Shown: piece by piece, positions 21,653 to 31,165 of the stretch | Position numbering within the stretch: position 1 is the stretch's first letter | How the letters are laid out: the number at the start of each line of letters is the position of its first letter | Source of the DNA: Aspidiotus rigidus | Lineage: Eukaryota; Arthropoda; Insecta; Hemiptera; Diaspididae | Direction of reading: 5' to 3' | Assembly: GCA_035079385.1 (NCBI GenBank) | Contig: JAVHKY010000039.1 | Location: forward strand, 1,302,001 to 1,366,000 | DNA length: 64,000 bases | Made by a program: the position numbers and the translations under genes | The notes under the pieces: generated by a model | What the model was told of the DNA's origin: nothing | Seen by the model: the letters and a program-made list of their open reading frames with translations, nothing else | Databases searched by the model: none

Positions 21653-22844
21653 TTAATTTGACTGGCTTAATTTAGCTGATTCTTGGCAGCAGAGCATTGC
21701 AGCCAGCCAAAAGCCGAAAGCTAAAGCCGAAAGTCAGCTGTATTATTCATGTTTTTTCCAAGCTGAAAGCCAAAGCCGAAGCTATATTTTTTAAGGTCGT
21801 AAGTTTAAGTCAAAAGCCGGAGTATTTCATCAAAACAGCCGAAAGCTAGAGCCAAAAGCCGAAAGTCAGCTGTATTTTTTAGGTACATATTTCCAAAGCC
21901 AAAAGCCAAAGCCAAAGTTGTATTTTTCAAGGTTCCAAGTTCAAGCTGAAAGTCTAAGCTGTATGATACGGCTGCAATGCTCTGCTTGGCAGATTGATGT
22001 CATGTAGGATTGTGAGCACAGAAGAAACAATCAGGAGAATTAGGATTTTATTACACTTGTAAACGATACCTATTCTCCGGCTTGTGTTCATTTTGGCTGG
22101 AGGACTCTGCAGGCCTAATTTTCTAGTTGTTTGAATTCTATTTCTATTTTATTGTTTAAATGCTCTTTGAGTTTGAGTCTTCGGCATATTGGCAAAGATA
22201 AAGAAAAGAACAATTGCGGGCTGCGGCAAACTCGAACTCAATTCCACAAAGCAGAAATACTGGTCGACTCTTTCTCAAGTTTTTCTTATGGAATATGGAT
22301 AATTCCAAATTGGAACGGAAATAATAATGTCATCCCAACGAAATCATCGATATGATCTTCGGGTGTGTTTAATTATAGATGAAAACAAAAAATCGTAAGT
22401 ACGAATATTTTCAACAGGGATGTTGCACGAAAACGAATCACGAATTAACGAAATTTTTTACCTTGGAATAAGGAAACGAAATTCAGTAACGAAAACGAAA
22501 GTAATTTCGTTTTAATAGAAAATTGTAAGATAACGAAAGTGAATACCGAAAGGACTTTGGTGCAACATCTCTGATTCTGAATGATTTCAAATTTTAATAT
22601 TGACATAAATTATGTTTGACCAATTATAGAAAATTGAAATATTAAATCGCGAGTTGATATGATGTTTCTTTAGTTTTCCGTTTGTTCCTATCATTTGAAA
22701 AAGTTAAAAAAAAACTGAAAAATTGGCTTACGAAATCATAAATAAAGCTGGCTTTCAGCTTCCCTCCTATCAGTGAAAATTAGGCTGAATAAGGCTTTTG
22801 GCTGGCTGCGATGCTCTGGTTGAATCCACCTAAATCAGTCTTAG
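21653..22844. repeat. Degenerate 'gccgaaagc' repeats and A-rich low-complexity DNA
   Basis: 21,680-21,960 is full of aaagccgaaagc and aagctgaaagcc phrases; 22,420-22,560 has aacgaaa-type simple sequence. An inverted pair gcagccagccaaaagcc (about 21,697) and ggcttttggctggctgc (about 22,795) bounds another possible MITE-like unit. No gene is seen. Confidence 0.5.
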
Positions 22845-23885
22845 CTAGGGCTTGGAATTTAACTGTTATTTAACTGTTATAACCGTGACCGAAAAAAAAA
22901 GTATCGATCTTGACCGATTGACCGACAACCGTTTCAAAGAATGATCGATAGTTCATAACAGTTATAACCGATATTTTATAACTCTCAAACGGTCATAATA
23001 GTTATCCTGACCGAAATAATAACTGTCAAACTCGCAATAAGGAGAGAAAGCTTCGATTCAGCAATTCAACCTGAGGCTCGGCCCAGCCGTCCAAGACATA
23101 CTTTTCAGCAGATTCAGTTTTGACTTTGTAAGTTTGTAGCTGTTGGCTTGTTGCCGTTTGCCGTTCGCATTCAGATAACAACAAGAAAGAGCCTTAGTTA
23201 GGCACAAACCAATCAGCGAGAAAGCTTCACCTACATACAACAAGTTGGACAAAAGATCCTTGTTTTGCTGACTGATTGGTTTGTGACAAAGTACGACCCT
23301 TCTGTCTCATGTTATCGCCTCATTAGCTCATCGTTGGCTCATCGCAAAGTGTGTATGTTCGACTTCGAGGACAAAGAAAAAAATGTGTTTCGACTTCGAG
23401 TTTCAACAAAATTAAACTGTGTTGACTATTGCATTAAAATTTTCAACAATTTTTCTTTATTGATTTATTCTATGGTGCGCTTTCTAATTTTTGTTTGTTC
23501 AAATTCTCTTCCCCTTCCACAGATTCTTTTGCCTGAGACTGAGATCTACAGCAAATCTTAGGACCATTGCTGTATCAATCTTCAAATCAAATCTCCTCAA
23601 TGTAATGAGAGTTCAATGGTCAAGAAACGTGTAAACAATTTATCAAATGTGCAGCTGGTCACAACATCGAAAAAATAACGTTGTAGACCTACTACACTAC
23701 TACCTAACTTCTTTCAACTTTTCATTTTCTTTGTGTGACCGAAATTTTTCGGTCATAACAGTTATAACCATTATTTGGCCAACGTTTTGACCGTTTGACC
23801 GTTATGACCGATAATCGTTTCAAATGAAATTTTCTGAGAGTTATTTGAGATATAACCGAAAAAAAAATAAACGGTCAAAAGCCCT
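22845..23885. mobile_element. Non-autonomous hAT-like transposon, 1.04 kb
   Basis: A perfect 8 bp duplication AGTCTTAG (22,837-22,844 and 23,886-23,893) flanks ends with CTAGGGCTT at the left and AAGCCCT at the right, which fits hAT (8 bp duplications, short inverted ends). Both ends contain repeated ataacagttataaccg and gaccgtttgaccg blocks as likely subterminal binding sites. The interior encodes no recognisable transposase. Confidence 0.75.
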
Positions 23886-24216
23886 AGTCTTAGCGGCTTA
23901 TCGTTTCGAAAATAGATCGAGGTACTCCTCTTGGAATAATGGCTGGACAAGGTCAGTCACGTTCTTGATTTTCTTCAAGGATCGTCGTTTCTATTAATGT
24001 AAGGATTCTAGTCGGCTAGTTTTTGGATTATTTTTCAAGAACAGTCTCACCGCCGAGAAAGTGAGTGGTCATAGAAGAGAAACCTAAAATCTTTTTGAAA
24101 ATTTAGATGTGCTTGTCAAAAGACAAGTTGATCTAGTAGTCGGCGCCGTCCTATTGAAAAAAGAAAGACGGCTTCCTTAACAATGTCAAACAAGGAACGC
24201 AAGGAACCTGTTCTAT

Positions 24217-24904
24217 ATGGTCCATGGGCCATAGCAAAAAGCGGTACAATTTGGCCGGACAAAGCGCCGCTTTCCGAGGTGTTTCTTGATGTTATACTAA
24301 TACTAAAAAAAACCATGATAGCCATCACAACTTGGTAGCTTTTCAAGATGGCGGTCAATTCAAAATGGCCACTGGGTGACACTATACGTGCGCTACACGC
24401 GTCTGTCCCCTTCCCCTTTCAAGTATACTTTTCTCTGCGTACGTTTCTCCGATTTTATTGATATTACCCGCGTTTGAAAGATAATTTTCTCGTCTTCAAA
24501 TTTTATAAGAAGTAAAATTTCAATCCAATGATTTCTAGAGGAGCTATCATCAAAAATGAGTGATAAAATAATTTTGAAAACTGAAAATTTTCGCTTTGCG
24601 CCTTCTAAGTAGAAGATAGGCAAAATTTACAAGAGACCTACATGTTTGAAAATTTTATATGCTACAACATTGAAAAAATCGTTCTAAAATTTGATGAAAA
24701 TTACCCGAGATATGACGAAGCATTCACTGTAAAAGAAATCCGTCATTTTGAATTGACCGCCATCTTAAAAAGTTACCAAATTGTGATGGCTATCATGTAT
24801 TTTTAGTGTTAGTATAACATCAAAAAACATCTCCGGAAGTGGCGCTTTGTCTTGCCAAGTTGTACCAAAAACTGTTTTTTTTCAGTATGGCCCATGGATT
24901 TATG
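24217..24904. mobile_element. Foldback MITE with ~155 bp inverted arms
   Basis: 24,217-24,372 and 24,749-24,904 are imperfect inverted copies: gtccatgggccata with accatgatagccatcacaac, caagatggcggtcaattcaa and their inverted matches ttgaattgaccgccatctt, tgtgatggctatcatg and tatggcccatgg. The 370 bp centre is AT-rich and non-coding. No duplication was fixed. Confidence 0.7.
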
Positions 24905-26371
24905 GGTTGAAAAATAATACATGATACGACCCACATTATAGGATAGACCCTTCAAGTAACTAGACATGCAATGCTTTGTACACCAATTGACTCAGCCCCT
25001 TCAATGAGCCAGATATGCAATGCTTCAGACACCACAAGTTCCCCTTCCCTCATACATTACGGGTCGAAAGTGGAAATTTTTTAAGGTCCCTCTCCTATCA
25101 TATGTAGCTCGAGAGTCACAATTTTTCTTAGTGTATGACTCGAGTGGAAAGTCGAGATTTTTCCAAGTCTTCCTCCTATCACATACCGGGTGGATCAGAA
25201 AGATGCTACCACTTGAATGGGAGTTCGCGCTAAATCTGTTCTAACGTAAAAACGCAAAACGTTATGTGTATACTTCAAATCTACGAAATGTGCATCTCAA
25301 TTTTATCTTCAATTCGCGCCCCTGGTCAACTTTTTACGACTTTTTTTAGACAACTTATGGATCAAAATGAGCCAAAAATTTACCAACCCTATCAAGCTAT
25401 AGGATCTTACCGGAGCTAACTCCAAAAATAATTACCTGTTAAAATGCCCGAACAGCCTACTCTTGGTGGGTGGAACCGACTTCAAGACACCTTCAGCCAA
25501 TCATCTAGAACTGTAAAAGTCACGGTTGAGTCACTTCCCGCCTTAACCTAAAGTATAATCGAATAATTCAGTGCACAGATATCCTCACTGCCAAAATGCA
25601 GTCACCAGTCCCTTCAGCGGGACAGCTCACCATAAAGAAACTACTGAGCTATTCACCAAATGAGTAACGAGTCCCCACAACGGGCCACAGCGGCATCCCA
25701 CCAACTGTAGTGTCTCAACAAGGAGGGACCTAAACGCTCTTACCCTACCAAGGTTGGCCGGCGTCAGCTTCGGATCTACGTTTTCGGCTCCCGGCCCCAG
25801 CTCAACCGGCATCCCACCTGTCAACCGAGAACCTACCGTCTGATTTGTGCTACAACACTCACCAGCACGGTACGCATAAAACAATACTCCCTCAGGAGTC
25901 TTCTCCAGCATCTCACCAGAGGATAAACTAGAAACCAATACCGTCAACACGGTCCACAACTTGGGCTATCTTCAACCACGTTGAAGACTAACAGATCCAA
26001 GATCTACCCCACTTCACAGACAAGACTCGTTCTCCACTCAAACTTGATCCACAGGTGCGCTTCTGCGCTTCATCTGGTCAACGTCATCTTGACCCCTGTG
26101 GAAAATCCCAAAGTTAGCCACAGCGTACTAGACGCTCAATCAGTTTAGACCATTACTCAACTGTGCATTGATTCTAAAAACTAAAGTAACTAATACTTTT
26201 ACTTTACTATACGAAGTCATACTCAAGCGAGTAATACCAACGGAGTAATTTACAATTTTAGCCACAGAAATTAAACGACTCCGGAGCGCTTTCGATTAAA
26301 TAATCATTGTCAACGGGGACTAGAAAGCGACTGAACCAACTCCGGCTGTAAACTAGAAACATACGAGGAAA

Positions 26372-27001
26372 TCAGGATTGAACCAGCGAGTCATCACGAC
26401 GTGAATCATACTCGTAAACTAGTTCAATCAACCCCTCATCAGGTATGTACCTGTTGAGCACATTAAGGTCGTCGTTATTTAAATGACGGATTATTTCAAT
26501 GTGTTCTAACGCTTTCCGCTTCGAATACGCGTTTTCTCTATAAAGGAGGACCTCGGACCCCTCTTTAATGCTATGGCCGCTAGTGATAAGATGGTCCGCA
26601 AACACCGATTCACCTATATTCTTCTTTTCCCACGCCTTCCTATGTACAGCGATTCTAATTTTCAACTGACGGCCTGTCTCACCGATATAAATTCCGTTAC
26701 AATCCCTACACTCAACTTTATATACACCACTCCTCTCGGCCAGTTGGATGGGGTCTTTTAGCCTAACCAATAAACTTTTTATGGTATTGGGGTTGTAATA
26801 CACAGGCCGAAATCCGAAGGGGCGTAGGACACGACTCAATTGAGATGAAAACTGCCCCAAGAACGGAAGCCTTATCCAACGCTCTCTACTGTTTAGGGCC
26901 GTATTGTGGGGGAGGGAGGTGGTGGAATCGAGGTATTTTCGAGTAACTTTCCTCTGGATCATAAAGTCAATGTCTAAGTTCACTTCATTCACTCTGGCCA
27001 A
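26372..27001 (-). pseudogene. GIY-YIG endonuclease region, copy C
   Basis: 209 open codons. GVYKVECRDCNGIYIGETGR has both the GVY and YIG strands intact, followed by RIAVHRKAWEKK, SVFADHLITSGHS and the C-terminal NRYIPDEGLIELVYEYDSR. The catalytic-region residues look intact, unlike the YIS variant of copies A and B. A frame break between 27,001 and 27,100 separates it from the RT. Confidence 0.85.
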
Positions 27002-27099
27002 GTGCTTTATAGTTAATACCTCTTTTTGGAAGGCTGACTGATTGAGAGGAATACTAGTCAGTCGATGGATTAAGCTGTTAAATCCAGCATATTTATGGG

Positions 27100-27992
27100 C
27101 TACAGGGCAAAAAGATTATCGGTCGCAGTATCTTTCCTGTATATGGCGAATTCATGGATACCGTCTCTATTACAGATCGTCAAATCCAAGTAATTAATAG
27201 ATGCGCCACCGATTTCTAAAGTAAATTTTATAGAAGGATATTGATTATTTAGATACTGGAGAAACTCCAAAAGGAGCTGTCGGGGACCAGTCCACGTACA
27301 CAACACATCGTCGACATACCTGTGCCAATAATAAATCTGATCTAAAAACGCACTGCCAGAGGAGAACAAATCGAGCTCAAACTTAGACATAAAGACCTCC
27401 GAAATGAGAGAACCCAAAGGAGAACCGATGGGTATTCCAACCTCTTCAGGAAACTCAAAAAACTTGTTATCGAATTTGCAATAATTGGAAGACCAACAAA
27501 TATTGAGGAGATTGAAAAATTCACCCAATTCTTCTTGGCGAACATTTGTTTGAATCAAAAGGTCTCCCATATGTTGCATGGCGGTTGCTCTGGGGATATT
27601 GGGGAACAGGCCGACCACATCAAATGAACACAGAGTCGATCCCAGCGGAAGAATATTATCCTTAAGCCTATCAGCCAAGGAGACCGAATTTTTCACCGAG
27701 TAAGGTGACTCATGGTCAACTCTCGATTTAAACCGCATCGGTCCAAAAATTTCGCCAGAGCGTACGTGGGGGAGGACACAAAGGATACGACCGGACGCAT
27801 CGGGTTGTCTTTTTTATGGACTTTTGGTAGCCCGTACAAGAGGGGAGGCGCAGGGTTGGGCTCCAGGAGCAATCTTTTTAGCGAGGGAGTTTTAATAATA
27901 AATTCACACTCGTTTATCACACGTCTAACTTCTTTTACGAGTTTAGGAAAATTGAAACTGTAAATTGAAACTGTCGTTTTCCTTAGCACCAC
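27100..27992 (-). pseudogene. Penelope-like reverse transcriptase, copy C
   Basis: Two overlapping frames (27,693-27,992 and 27,100-27,738) give LLYGLPKVHKKDNPMRPVVS, SFDVVGLFPNIPRATAM, GIPIGSPLGSLISEVFMSKFE and YWHRYVDDVLCTW. All palm motifs with the YVDD box are present; one frameshift near 27,715 and breaks at both ends keep it from being a single protein. Confidence 0.85.
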
Positions 27993-28446
27993 ACTGGCCG
28001 AGAACGTCGTAGACCTTGGAGACGTAGGAGGACTTCTCCATCACGACGATGGCATTACTTTTGTCAGCCTTCGTGATGATTAAGCCCTCCTCTTTGACCC
28101 TCCTCTTTAATCCCTTAATCACCTCAATTGCGTAATTGTTTATACGAGGGAGGAAGGTATTGCGGACAAGAGCAGCACAATTTTTTTGAGTATTAACCCC
28201 CAGTCCGATTTTCACCTCGAGGTCGGCAACAACATTAGCCAAAGCATCACTATTATTAAGAGGGGGTAATCCGAACTTCAACCCTTTCTCTAATAAATTC
28301 ATCTCATCACTACTGAACTCAACCTGACTGCAATTTATAATGCGCGGTTGGAAGTTTTGGATAACACTAACCTCCGGTCTCACTTCCTGGACAGCGGGGT
28401 TATTCAAATTTTCTTTCTTCTTCTGGAGGGAACAAAGTTTTGACAT
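27943..28446 (-). pseudogene. Penelope-like N-terminal domain, copy C
   Basis: 167 codons containing LLEKGLKFGLPPLNNSDALANVVADLEVKIG and the ITKADKSNAIVVMEKS motif. The frame is lost near 27,960, where a short direct duplication (aattgaaactgt repeated) has been inserted. Upstream it meets an unrelated ~420 bp insert. Confidence 0.8.
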
Positions 28447-28469
28447 GTTCCATGTCTTTTCTCTCGCCG

Positions 28470-28888
28470 GACCCCGATTTTGAAACTCGCGAGTACATCC
28501 CCCCTCCCCCTCCCCCCGTCAAGAGAAATCTCTACCCCGTGGGTGATTCAGAAATTCGCGAGTACACCCCGCGTAATAATAATAATTAATGATAAAAAAA
28601 TAAATAAATAAATAAATAAATAATTAATATAATTAATAATTAGAAAATCTCTACCCCGTGGGTGATTCAGAAATTCGCGAGTACACCCCGCGTAATGATA
28701 ATAAATAATTAATTAATTATTAATTAAATAATTAAATAATTAATATAATTAATAATTAGAAAATTTTCTAAGTCCCTCTTCCTATCATATATGGCTGGAT
28801 AGTCGAAATTTTTCCAAGTCCCCTAGACTTGAATTGTCTCATACCATTCCAATACAACAGCGAGACAGGGGGCGAACGAGCGGAGCGA
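28470..28888. repeat. Insert with two ~120 bp tandem units and AT-rich spacers, inside copy C
   Basis: The phrase atctctaccccgtgggtgat followed by a ttcgcgagtacaccccgcgtaat block occurs at 28,529 and 28,650, each followed by a long TAA/TTAAT simple-sequence run. It ends in a piece of the 'tcctatcata' dispersed repeat. It interrupts the N-terminal part of Penelope copy C. Confidence 0.6.
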
Positions 28889-29038
28889 GTTCGCGCTACC
28901 TCGTATTTCTCATAGAAGACTTATACGACGCCAAGATAGGTAAAGGGGTAAACGAATAATATCTCACGAACACTTGACCTAGTAGAAGCATAGACTGAAA
29001 TATTTCAAGATGACTGATAAAATATAAAAGACATGGAA

Positions 29039-29569
29039 CATGATTTTCATTTATTTGGCTATGCCAGAAAATTTTTTTAATGGCAATCTGGTTCTTTTCT
29101 TATTTTTCTTCCTTTTCAATTTAGCTTCAAAACCGCGGCATTTAACGTTAATAGCCTTAATAAACAGATCCAACTCACCCGGATGCAGTAGGCCAGAAAG
29201 TCTAGAATGGACCAATAAGTTCAGCCTAGTGGTAACATTCTACTTTCCATGCCACCTCCGCAATTCAGTGCGGATCCATTTTTCCGTCAGGAATTTTTCC
29301 AATTTTTTGGTGGTACGATCGCAATCCGAAAACAACGGAAACTTAATGAAATTAGGCTTAAGGTGTAATTTTAAGCATTTGCGAAGAAACCATATGTGAG
29401 ATGAGAACGACGACCTTTGGTTCCGAAACTTCCCGAACAGAAATCGCAAATACGCCGTATCAGCGTTATTAATAGAATCAATGAGGTTTCTCAATTTATG
29501 ACCAGAAATACTATACGAAGTCATACTCAAGCGAGTAATACCAACGGAGTAATTTACAATTTTAGCCAC
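29039..29569 (-). pseudogene. Penelope-like extreme N-terminal region, copy C
   Basis: The minus-strand frame 29,240-29,569 (109 codons) followed by a continuation to about 29,040 encodes a basic region ending with a CRGFEAKLKRKKNKK-like segment that matches the start of copy B. It sits between the upstream tandem unit and the insert at 28,470-28,888. It is probably the 5' part of the same ORF as the domain at 27,943-28,446. No function is known for this segment. Confidence 0.55.
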
Positions 29570-29675
29570 AGAAATTAAACGACTCCGGAGCGCTTTCGAT
29601 TAAATAATCATTGTCAACGGGGACTGGAAAGCGACTGAACCAACTCCGGCTGTAAACTAGAAACATACGAGGAAA

Positions 29676-30027
29676 TCAGGATTGAACCAGCGAGTCATCA
29701 CGACGTGAATCATACTCGTAAACTAGTTCAATCAACCCCTCATCAGGTATGTACCTGTTGAGCACATTAAGGTCGTCGTTATTTAAATGACGGATTATTT
29801 CAATGTGTTCTAACGCTTTCCGCTTCGAATACGCGTTTTCTCTATAAAGGAGGACCTCGGACCCCTCTTTAATGCTATGGCCGCTAGTGATAAGATGGTC
29901 CGCAAACGACGATTCACCTATATTCTTCTTTTCCCACGCCTTCCTATGTTCAGCGATTCTAATTTTCAACTGACGGCCTGTCTCACCGATATAAATTCCG
30001 TTACAATCCCTACACTCAACTTTATAT
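29676..30027 (-). pseudogene. Truncated upstream duplicate of the copy C GIY-YIG end
   Basis: 97 codons plus upstream bases are almost identical to 26,372-26,710, differing at only a few bases in the aligned stretch. It is cut at about 30,028 by ~130 bp of foreign sequence, after which a few more bases of the same gene (caccactcctctcggccagt) appear. This is the partial tandem unit of the element. Confidence 0.8.
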
Positions 30028-30232
30028 AAGTCACGATTTTTATCGAAACTCGTACTTTAGTGAAACTCACGCCCAGTTATCATAGGAACAAGCGAGGCGC
30101 GTGAAACAGAACCAGAATCCTCCCTTACGCGTCACATAAAACCGGTTACCCGATACACCACTCCTCTCGGCCAGTTGGAGTATGACTTCCTATAGTATTT
30201 CTGGTCATAAATTGAGAAACCGCATTGATTCT

Positions 30233-31080
30233 TTTATGTACTTTACATTAAATTCATAGCGACCTAATAGACTCTTATCAGACCATTAATTAATTTCTAG
30301 TCAGTAACTTAAGGCAAGAACTCGGCGATTACTCACCACAGCCGTACACAAATTCACTTGGCACCCACTTAGCACTCCGATAATATACGTACAATGTTAA
30401 ATAAATCACCTTTTCCGTACCACTATACGTCGAGAAGGAGAAAATACGTTGCTAGACGCACAATCGAACACTTTGCCGATAAACCAAACTACACTCGAAG
30501 GAAGAGCTAGACTATAATATTTGTTTTATATTTCGAGATAGCCAGTATTCTGAAATCCTTCAAGTATAAATTCGGCTCCTGAGCCGAATATTGTACGTAA
30601 TAAACCCAGCCTACAATTTGCACGGTGCATCTCTTGTTTTACGACTTAGTTCCCAGAATCCTCCACACGTCGTTGTGACGAACATCAAGATTGTAGCAGC
30701 TAAACTGCTAACAGATGTGCCGATGCCGTCTTCCGTTGGCCACTGTATATCGTTCCAATATATCGGTAAGGATAGACAAAGTTTTGACGTCGTAAAATTA
30801 TTTCTCGCCGAACGCGTAGAGTTAGAAACGAATACAAAATATACTCACATTTATATACAATGTTTACACTTTTTAACTTTGTAGGGTTATTCAGACTTTT
30901 TTTTTTTGGAATTAGCGTTAAATTTCACTTTTAAATGAATTAAAATACGGAAATTTAAACGATTTTTAATTTTTGAGAATTTTAGCAAATATTAGTCAAT
31001 TTTTAGCACATTTTGGTGCATAACTCGACTAAAAATTTTGTAGAAAGTAAGGTATAAAATTGAGATACAAATTTTGTCGA
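30233..31080. other. Right interior of the mariner-ended element; no gene recognised
   Basis: Directly continues the sequence left of 26,165 once copy C is removed. An inverted pair ggctcctgagcc occurs near 30,573, followed by gtacgtaataaa; this could be a transcription end signal of an older element, but that is a guess. Confidence 0.35.
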
Positions 31081-31165
31081 TTTGAAATACACATCTAACG
31101 TTTCGCGTTTTTCTGCTGGAGTGAACTCCCTTCTAACTGGTAACATATTTCTGGTCCACCCAGTA

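Larger units (their letters stand above)
18875..21981. mobile_element. Inverted-repeat element with AGAGCATTGCAGC ends, split by Penelope copy B
   Basis: The left end AGAGTATTGCAGCCGAAAG (about 18,877) is matched by an inverted GGCTGCAATGCTCT near 21,968-21,981. The interior is made of degenerate gccgaaagc, aaagccaaa and gctgaaagc repeats and carries no ORF. A related end pair occurs at 21,689 and about 22,818, and a similar repeat-rich unit at 36,060-36,330. Copy B is inserted inside, flanked by a 13 bp duplication. Confidence 0.5.
26176..30221 (-). mobile_element. Penelope-like element copy C, with partial tandem unit upstream
   Basis: An 11 bp duplication GCATTGATTCT (26,165-26,175 and 30,222-30,232) flanks the block. 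Read on the minus strand it starts with a short inverted piece (30,178-30,218), then a truncated second copy of the GIY-YIG end and 3' region (about 30,030-29,505), then the N-terminal region, RT and GIY-YIG, and finally the same 3' region (to about 26,206). Such a partial tandem upstream copy (pseudo-LTR) is a known Penelope arrangement. It is a different subfamily from copies A and B and is closer to the canonical YIG motif. Confidence 0.85.
25186..31163. mobile_element. Element with mariner-like ends, carrying Penelope copy C
   Basis: The left end CCGGGTGGATCAGAAAGATG (25,186) and the inverted right end (ctgggtggaccagaaatatg, ending 31,163) stay similar for about 120 bp. TA flanks both ends, and the outer sequence on the two sides rejoins into the 'tcctatcata...gtcgaaatttttcc' dispersed repeat, which defines the empty site. 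Without copy C the element is about 1.9 kb. The remaining interior (25,320-26,160 and 30,240-30,880) shows no transposase I can recognise. Confidence 0.6.
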
